Below, piece after piece: positions 57,902-64,000 of a stretch of DNA of 64,000 nucleotides; the stretch's first letter is position 1, and every line of letters starts with the position of its first letter. This stretch comes from Dipteronia dyeriana (Eukaryota > Streptophyta > Magnoliopsida > Sapindales > Sapindaceae): positions 70,178,687-70,242,686 of the forward strand of contig CM065295.1 in the NCBI GenBank assembly GCA_032871835.1, written 5' to 3'. Both the position numbers and the translations under genes were made by a program. Below the pieces are notes generated by a model. That model had not been told where the DNA came from. It was given only the letters and a program-made list of their open reading frames with translations, and searched no databases.

Positions 57902-59493
57902 TGAAACAAATATTATGGTGTGTAATATTGATCTAAATGGGGGGTGAATAGATTTTAAATAAATTTTACCCAATTTTCATTAAAGGTCAAGTTGACAAAA
58001 ATGCCCCTATCCAGTTACAAAAATACCACAAGTGTAATAAATGCGGAAATAGTAAAGACACTTGAGATATACGTGGAAACCCTTCAAATGGGAAAACCCA
58101 CGGGCTGATGAGTGCGCCACACTAGAACCTCGAATCCATTAATGGCAAGGGAATTACAACCTAATCCCGGTTTAATCCACCACCATTGTTTAATCCCAGT
58201 ATAAGTGAACCTAGTCCATCTTGCTTGCGATTTAAGCTACCTACTCCTAGAAGCAACACAAGACTTACTTCTCAATGAAGAGATAAAATGTCCTAAGTGA
58301 ATATATGATGATATTCAATGAACAAACAAGGCTAGGAAACCCTATATGCTTATCTAGGATAATGAGATGACAATTAATGCAATCCTAGATATCAAGAGCT
58401 AAATGACATGTTCAAGAAGCTTAGCTAAACATAGATCAAACAATCCTATGAAGCTATCACAATACAACACTCAATCATGGCATCACAACAATCTCTAATT
58501 TGTATCTAGAAAATGTTCTAAGAGCATACAAATAATTAAAGAGAAGGCTTAGCAAGTAAAACACTTTACTTGTAAGAAGATAGTGAAAAACTTACCAAAC
58601 AAGATGTGATGAAGCAAGCCTATCCATGGATGCACTCTAAATGAACTTAGAAGATGCAATATGAAGTTTTTATGCACATGGGAATGCTTTGAGTGATTAA
58701 AAATGAGTTCTTGGAAGAGTTTTTCCTTTGAAATGTGTTCTAAGGAAAAGATATGATGTTCTGAACTCTTACACAACCTTAAACCAAAGAGTTATATATA
58801 TATGAGATCCAAACAAAGTGAGGTCGTTTTGGAAAAAAACGTTCCAGCTTCCTCTGTGTGCGCTAGTGACGGGCGTTGGTCGAGTAGCGCATAACCTAAT
58901 TTTATAAAAGATGTTGGACAACTGGCGCAGCTCAGTGGTGTAACACATGAGTCGATGCACTGGAATGTTGCGCTAGTGAGGCTGCGCTAGTCGAGCAGCG
59001 CACCACCAGCGCACTGCCCATTTTTACATCTTTGTACGGGTGCAGCAGCGTAACTCATTGGCGTAACACATGCGACAATCCACTGGAATGTTACGCTGGT
59101 GAGGTACGCTGGTCGAGTAGTGCACCACCAGCGCAAAGCCTATTTTCAACACTCGAACAACACAAATTCAACAAGTTCAAGAGTTATGAAAAATGCATCA
59201 TATTCTAATGCCAAACATGACATAAAACATTTAATTACAATATGAAAATAAATCAACAAGAGTCATTTATATTCAAAATGCACACAAGTATAAACACTCA
59301 ACAAATATGAATAAGAATTATGCATGAATTTGTGAGTGTGTGCAACTATCTCTTCTAAGCAAGTAAGCACAAGAATTTTACCTTCGGTGCTTCTTCTCCT
59401 TTAGGTCTTGAGAGCCTAAGCTACCCTTACATAATACCGCAAAATTGTGATTTTGTTCACGAAATGAGCCAATCAATAAGTGAAGACTTTACA
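57902..59493 (-). repeat. 5' LTR of the SIRE-like element
   Basis: 1592 bp. Relative to the other LTR it has a 29-bp extra segment (TTTAATCCACCACCATTG..., about 58169-58197) and lacks the 30-bp duplication. Confidence 0.93.
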
Positions 59494-59498
59494 GTTTG

Positions 59499-59696
59499 TT
59501 TTGCCATCTGACTTCTTCATAATTCTGACTTGACCGAATTACCTTTAAAATATAAAGAAAAATACACTGATTACTACACAACACATTTATTTAAGTGAGC
59601 GAATGAAATTATGTCTAAATTGGGGAGTTAATCATATTGAAAATGCAAAATGATGATATTATCCCTTAGTAAACATACACTTTTCAGTGTTAATCA
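59499..59696 (-). mobile_element. Solo LTR, right part
   Basis: 198 bp between the SIRE-like insertion and the target duplication catgt at 59697-59701; ends GTTAATCA. Continues 48688-49830. Confidence 0.65.
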
Positions 59697-60681
59697 CATG
59701 TGCCTTCAGCTTCTCCGTATACTGGCTAGCCTAGCACTAGCGGAAGAAGACTTTATAGCCTAGTCCTTCTCAGCGAGCACCCCTTTCAACTCAGAAATCT
59801 CAGCGGCCTGTCTACTCTTTTTAGAAAGGTCCCCGAGTTAATTCCTCCACTACCTACAAGGGACCAATGAAAACTAAAGTAGACAGATAGAAGGGAAGGA
59901 AGAAAAACAACAAAGGTGTAAAGACTTACAAAAATGTCGTTGTTAAATATCATACAGATCCGCTCAAAATCCCCAGCATCCTTAGCCCCCCTTCCAATAC
60001 CCTTCACCAATATACCCACCTCCCGACGACATTGAGCAGAGCATGGAAATGGGGTTAGCCTGAGAACCGCTAGACGAAGGGAGATGAGAAATCTCAACAG
60101 TGGGAGCAGCAAGAGGAACGGCTGGAGCAGATTGATCCCGAGAAGAAGAATGGGTGGTTCAATCTATAGTAGTTGAGGTCTCTGAAATTCCAATACCCTT
60201 CCCAAGAAGGTTAGTGGGTACAGTGACCCAAGTGCCTTCATTTTTAGGAATTTGACTTTCACTGGCACACCCTAGAGGGAGAGACCCAATAGGTGTAGTA
60301 AAAGAGGCATCAGTGGGCTCATTCACCCTGACACCCTCCTCTAACCGTATAGCAGCTCATACCCTTAACTCCAAAACAGAGTGGAGAGCTTGTTCCTCAG
60401 TTAGCTCAAGGAAGTCTCCATTAGCTATTTTTTCCTCCTCGTCAGACCTACCATCGACGCCTTCGAAATCAGAAAAAATGATCTGACGCCTAATGGTGAA
60501 TTACATAGGAGTCTTCCCAGGGCATTGAGAGGTTAGGACAGCCTGAACCTTGGAAGACTCAGTAGAAGGAAGTGTCTGGTCCGTAACCTTAGTTTTTTCA
60601 GGGGAGACGGAGGACAAAGATGTTATACCCTGATCGCCCCTTCTCTTGGATCGCGATTCTCACGAGATGAGTTTGAAAACC

Positions 60682-60714
60682 GCCTCCTCCTCCTCCTCCT
60701 CCTCCTCCTCCTCC
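60682..60714. repeat. (CTC)n microsatellite coding poly-Glu in the antisense ORF
   Basis: About eleven CTC/CCT units. In the antisense reading they give about ten Glu in the acidic region; on the plus strand they give a Ser run that is not a gene. Confidence 0.85.
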
Positions 60715-61223
60715 AAAATTATTGGATCAACCATTGGAGTAGACAACATCGGATCAACTCCGGATGTGAGACTCACTCTCATACGAAGGGCATCGGGAGC
60801 GGATGACCCTTCAACAGTCTTTGTCATCTTATGGCTTAGGGCCCTGTCTGCCATATCCACCTCATTAGATTTCTTCCTTCGTGAATATCCCTTCCTCGAT
60901 GATTTTGTTCAGACCTATCTCGACCACATCTTTCTTGGTCAGATGCTTCGAAACTAGACCGCACCCGACAGTCTCAACCAGCCCTTTCTTTGGAATGGCC
61001 GCGACGATCACTTCAAGCTCGAAGAGGATGGCGATCACTCGTACTGACCTATTCAAGGGAACATCAAAGGAATGGTGGTCAGATTCGTACGTATGTTCCA
61101 GCAAATCATGTTCGGGTGGAAAAATTCCTTGAGGAACCTGATCAGCCGCATATTTCCTACTGACCCAATCGTCGTTCTTGGCTTTCTCAGCCTGATCCTC
61201 TACGATAATGTCCACGTCATATA

Positions 61224-61306
61224 CTGAAAGTAAAAAATGTCACACGGTAATCAACAATCAGCATAGAGGGAAGGCACACATGTTAGGTAAAGCAATGATG
61301 ACTTAC
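61224..61306 (-). other. Predicted intron in the antisense ORF
   Basis: Donor GTAAGT at 61306-61301, acceptor TTTCAG ending at 61224, 83 bp. It lies at the same codon and phase as the intron at 26883-26952. An in-frame TGA just before the donor is an exon mutation of this copy. Confidence 0.65.
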
Positions 61307-62564
61307 ATCATCGATGATGAGCAGAGACTGCGGGACAAAGCCTTGCATCGATCAAATCCGCCTCAAAATATAGGGAACGGTGATCCCTAGTTTCCTAGGA
61401 AGTCTTAATCGCCTTAGCAACCATGTCAGCTTGGCTCTTTGTCATGGAAGAGGGAATCCTATTCCAAAGCTCGAGACTGAAAAAGTGCCTTGGAACTTTT
61501 TTTTGTGTCAGCCCCTACTCGGAGTTAGCGACAACTGTTTCACCCCAGTCATCTCCAACGAAGAACCAATTGTTCTTCTAGTACTTGTTTGAGGAAGGGA
61601 ATCCCTAGATAAACCCCTTGTGATCCTTGTCCGAATGAGGCACAGGTTTCTCCTTGCATCCCTAGGAAACTCACAAGCTCTGGGATGTTGATTAAAGATA
61701 AAAAATTTCCCCAGTATCAGATCTCTTGAGGGGTCGAGGGTTGGTTGGCCCCGAGCTTCTTCCATAGGTGCCCCAAACTGATCAACAACCGATAAGAATT
61801 AGGGGAGCAATGCCCGCATCCGTCAGGAATTAAGCAATAAAAGGTTGAAGGGGAATAGTAACCCTTGAGGTCATCATAGCCCCGTATATAGTGACCGCAC
61901 TTGGGGGAGGATTCCACACAGCTCGATCGCCTCTACAAGATAACTTTTATGCATTGATTAGGTCAAACCGGTCCTTAAATATTGCCAACTCTACTTCAGT
62001 CACTACGTGTATCTCTAAATCAAATGAGCAGGGATTGAACCTTAGCACTCGAGCTTGAAGTTCTTGTGGTACATCATTCATCTTGAGAACTTGGGAGGGT
62101 ATCTTCAAGTCGATCGATGCGTGTGTAGACTCCTTGGGAGAGGCTCTGGTGGTCCGCCTAGAGCTGCTTTGTTTCGACATATCTACATAAACATCAACCG
62201 AAATGGAGTTAGGAAGATCAGAACAGAAGGGGGCAAACTCTGGGTGAGCCATAGAATAATCCACGTTTAATACGGTAGGTTGATGAGAAGAAAGAAGATG
62301 ATCCAGGAGAATGGACTCAAGCCTAGTAACGTTCTCATCATCACCAGCCTCAACGACATGAAGAAGAAGTTTAAAATATTGGTGGCGAAGGGCAGGGTCC
62401 ATACCTTCAGTAGCAACGAAGAAGAAGTGACGATAGATGAAGCGTTTAAAAAAAATGGTGAAAGATTAGAGAAGAGCCAGGGTTTTGAAGGAAAAGAAAG
62501 TTAAGGGTTTTTTGCTAAAGGAAAATATCAAATCGTAGAAATAAAAGTGAAAAAATTCAAACAA

Positions 62565-62586
62565 TATATACAAGAAAGTGACGTCA
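62565..62586 (-). promoter_or_regulatory. Candidate antisense promoter
   Basis: TATATA (62570-62565) about 165 bp before the antisense ATG, with the palindrome TGACGTCA (62579-62586) just upstream. The first element also has an ACGT-core palindrome upstream of a TATA-like site. Inference only. Confidence 0.3.
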
Positions 62587-62827
62587 TCGAATATATATGC
62601 GTCATCAGCCGAAAGTAGGGGAAGGTGCAAGAAATCCAAAAACCACGTGCCGTTTGAAATTCAAAAAGGATACGCAATGATTTCGTTAGCCAAAACCTGC
62701 GTGGTTGGTAATTGTATCGCACTAAATGGGCATTAATGAACTACAAGACGAAAATGATAAAGTAAATTAAACACACGCAGCCGAACGTGTCTTGCTTGCA
62801 ACAATTTTTATCTGACCCCGTGTGTTT

Positions 62828-62837
62828 AAGGGGGTAG
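62828..62837 (+). promoter_or_regulatory. Polypurine tract
   Basis: TAAGGGGGTAG directly before the LTR. Confidence 0.8.
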
Positions 62838-63710
62838 TGTTATTAGTAAAATCTGAAGAATTATGAGTCAGCATAACTATCCAAATATGCGAGAGTCAAA
62901 GATGTTACGTCACCAAAAGTCAACTTTAATGAACCAACCTAAGTTGACCAAAGATGGTTTCATAATACTCGATCGGGGTTACCTAGCGATAGGGTAAGAT
63001 ATAACTTAACATAAGTGATTAGATTGATCCGATAAAGATGACTCAGTCAGGATTATCGAGATGGTTGGGTCAAACCCTACGGTCGGGATCGAATCATCGG
63101 TCGGGGAAAATAAGATCTGGTCGGGTCTGGTAGATCATTAGTTGAAGCGACACCTGGACATTATCAGATTCAATGAAATCATGATTTAAATACATAGAGA
63201 TCAAGTCTTACTCTAACAAGGTGTCTCCAAGCATATTCTGATAGGGAAACAAATTTCCTGATAGATATCAGAATCCAAATCAGGCAAAAGGTTTAATGTG
63301 TGAAGAACGCGAAACAGAAACAGAAAAAAAGAATAAAACGACTTTAATACGTCAACTTTCTTACTTGTGTAACACGAATTAGGGTTCTATGCATGTATAA
63401 ATAAACTCATAATCTCATTGTAAAATAGGGACGAAAACATAGATATCAATACATAGAAAAGAAACAAGAACAAGAGAAAGAGAGAGATACTCTAGAAAGG
63501 AGAGATTGAGTGTGTAACCGTTTTATCATAGCGATTTCTCCTCACCGTCGTCTGCAACCGTGAATGTTTCCTCGTTTTGGGGTTTTACCAGGTAAACCTT
63601 GTGTCTTGTTTTCTCACTTTTCTCTTTTAAATTCATAACTTGATCATCAATTTGCATTCACCTGTTAGACATGTGATTAATTCTACGTAATCCAGAAATC
63701 ACCGTCAATA
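62838..63710 (+). repeat. 3' LTR of the second Tat element
   Basis: Begins TGTTATTAGTAAAATCTG and ends CCAGAAATCACCGTCAATA, close to the CCAGAAATCGACGTCAACA end of the 17.6 kb family; the rest is diverged. TATA box TATAAATA at 63396-63403 after ATTAGGGTTCTATGC. The matching 5' LTR is not in the window, so its length and target duplication cannot be checked. Confidence 0.75.
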
Positions 63711-64000
63711 CATGTTATAGGAAATCTAAAATATCAATTCAGTTCATACACAAAATATATCTAGAAACCGAAACATGTTAATCAAAGCTAGAATAATAGA
63801 TTTGCAACAAAATACACATAACTAGCTTTGAAATCAAGTGGACAAATCAACACTTAAAATCCACAACATATTCACTCAAAGAAGAAATAGATTTGAATAA
63901 TAGAAATCACAATCAAAATATTCTAGTTCTAGAACATGTGACTAAAACGTAGAAATCAACAATCAAGAACAAACACAAAGTTTTCTAGATTCAAGTTCAT
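63711..64000 (-). mobile_element. Copia-type LTR fragment, runs off the window
   Basis: A near-identical copy of 43221-43513 (CATGTTATAGGAAATC...CTAGATTCAAGTTCAT). It starts exactly where the Tat LTR ends, so that Tat element probably inserted into a copy of this LTR family. Confidence 0.7.

Larger units (their letters stand above)
49831..59493 (-). mobile_element. Complete SIRE-like Ty1/copia element
   Basis: LTRs of 1594 and 1592 bp, each TG...CA on the minus strand, with the target duplication gtttg at 49826-49830 and 59494-59498. On the minus strand the order is LTR, primer site, gag with CCHC knuckle, protease, integrase, RT, RNase H, a 1.2 kb noncoding tail, polypurine tract and LTR. 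The gag type, the long LTR and the long 3' tail fit the SIRE/Maximus branch. Pol is frameshifted. Confidence 0.93.
59702..62402 (-). pseudogene. Antisense ORF of the second Tat element, N-terminal part
   Basis: From ATG at 62402 (MDPALRHQY, compare MDP at 28104) it has a variable segment, then ELAIFKDRFDLINA, AVWNPPPSAVTIYGAM and VTIPLQPFIA, equivalent to the first element's AAWNPP...VTLPLQPFI block. Next comes NNWFFVGDDWGETV, the LELWNRIPSSM segment, and an 83-bp intron. Exon 2 starts YDVDIIVEDQAEKAK and has VETVGCGLVSKHLTKKDVVE. An acidic region with a poly-Glu run and a coiled-coil start near 59705 follow. Stops near 61947 and 61855 and frameshifts break it. Confidence 0.7.

Noticed and set aside
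60646..60957. Ser-rich plus-strand open frame
   Set aside because: The Ser run is the (CTC)n repeat read against the antisense ORF; codons on the other strand match the Tat antisense gene.

Overview
The window reads as nuclear DNA of a flowering plant, probably a eudicot although the sequence does not fix the species. It is AT-rich, carries plant-type Ty1/copia (SIRE-like and others) and Ty3/gypsy (Tat-lineage) LTR retrotransposons, a Mutator-like transposon, MITEs, SINE-like units and many TA microsatellites. I see no intact host gene. Almost every long open frame is a piece of a decayed transposon.

Layout. 1-12.4 kb is AT-rich intergenic DNA. It has a clipped RNase H-like fragment at the left edge, two SINE-like units, two MITE-like inverted-repeat elements, a GGGT-rich hAT-like remnant and a 0.7 kb foldback. 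12.5-17.6 kb holds a broken MULE transposase gene (+ strand) between two inverted arrays of the same minisatellite, followed by a convergent Ulp1-like (C48) peptidase gene on the - strand. Two LTR insertions split the peptidase gene: a full-length 11.8 kb Tat-type gypsy element (17642-29442, target duplication tccag) and a 2.0 kb solo LTR (29806-31809, target duplication atttt). 32.1-38.3 kb is a copia element with a truncated 5' LTR and a 45-bp tandem array in its leader. 38.5-40.4 kb is an LTR-gag fragment of the 17.6 kb gypsy family, on the - strand.

40.7-42.5 kb is an antisense-type ORF of another Tat-like element, cut by a 1.07 kb TRIM-like mini-retrotransposon (target duplication ataac). 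42.5-43.9 kb is a patchwork of copia-type LTR and TRIM pieces. 43.9-63.7 kb is a second, 5'-truncated Tat-type gypsy element. Its antisense ORF was split by an LTR element (target duplication catgt), which was in turn split by a complete 9.66 kb SIRE-like copia element on the - strand (49831-59493, target duplication gtttg).

The main biological theme is the antisense gene carried between integrase and the 3' LTR of the Tat elements. It occurs at three loci. Two copies share start, domain order, C-terminal region and a phase-1 GT-AG intron at the same codon. It resembles the 'putative gypsy-type transposon' proteins found antisense in plant Tat elements, so the class is known. The intron conservation and the possible private promoter are what I consider worth testing. 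All coordinates for domains, repeats and splice sites were read by eye, without alignment software.
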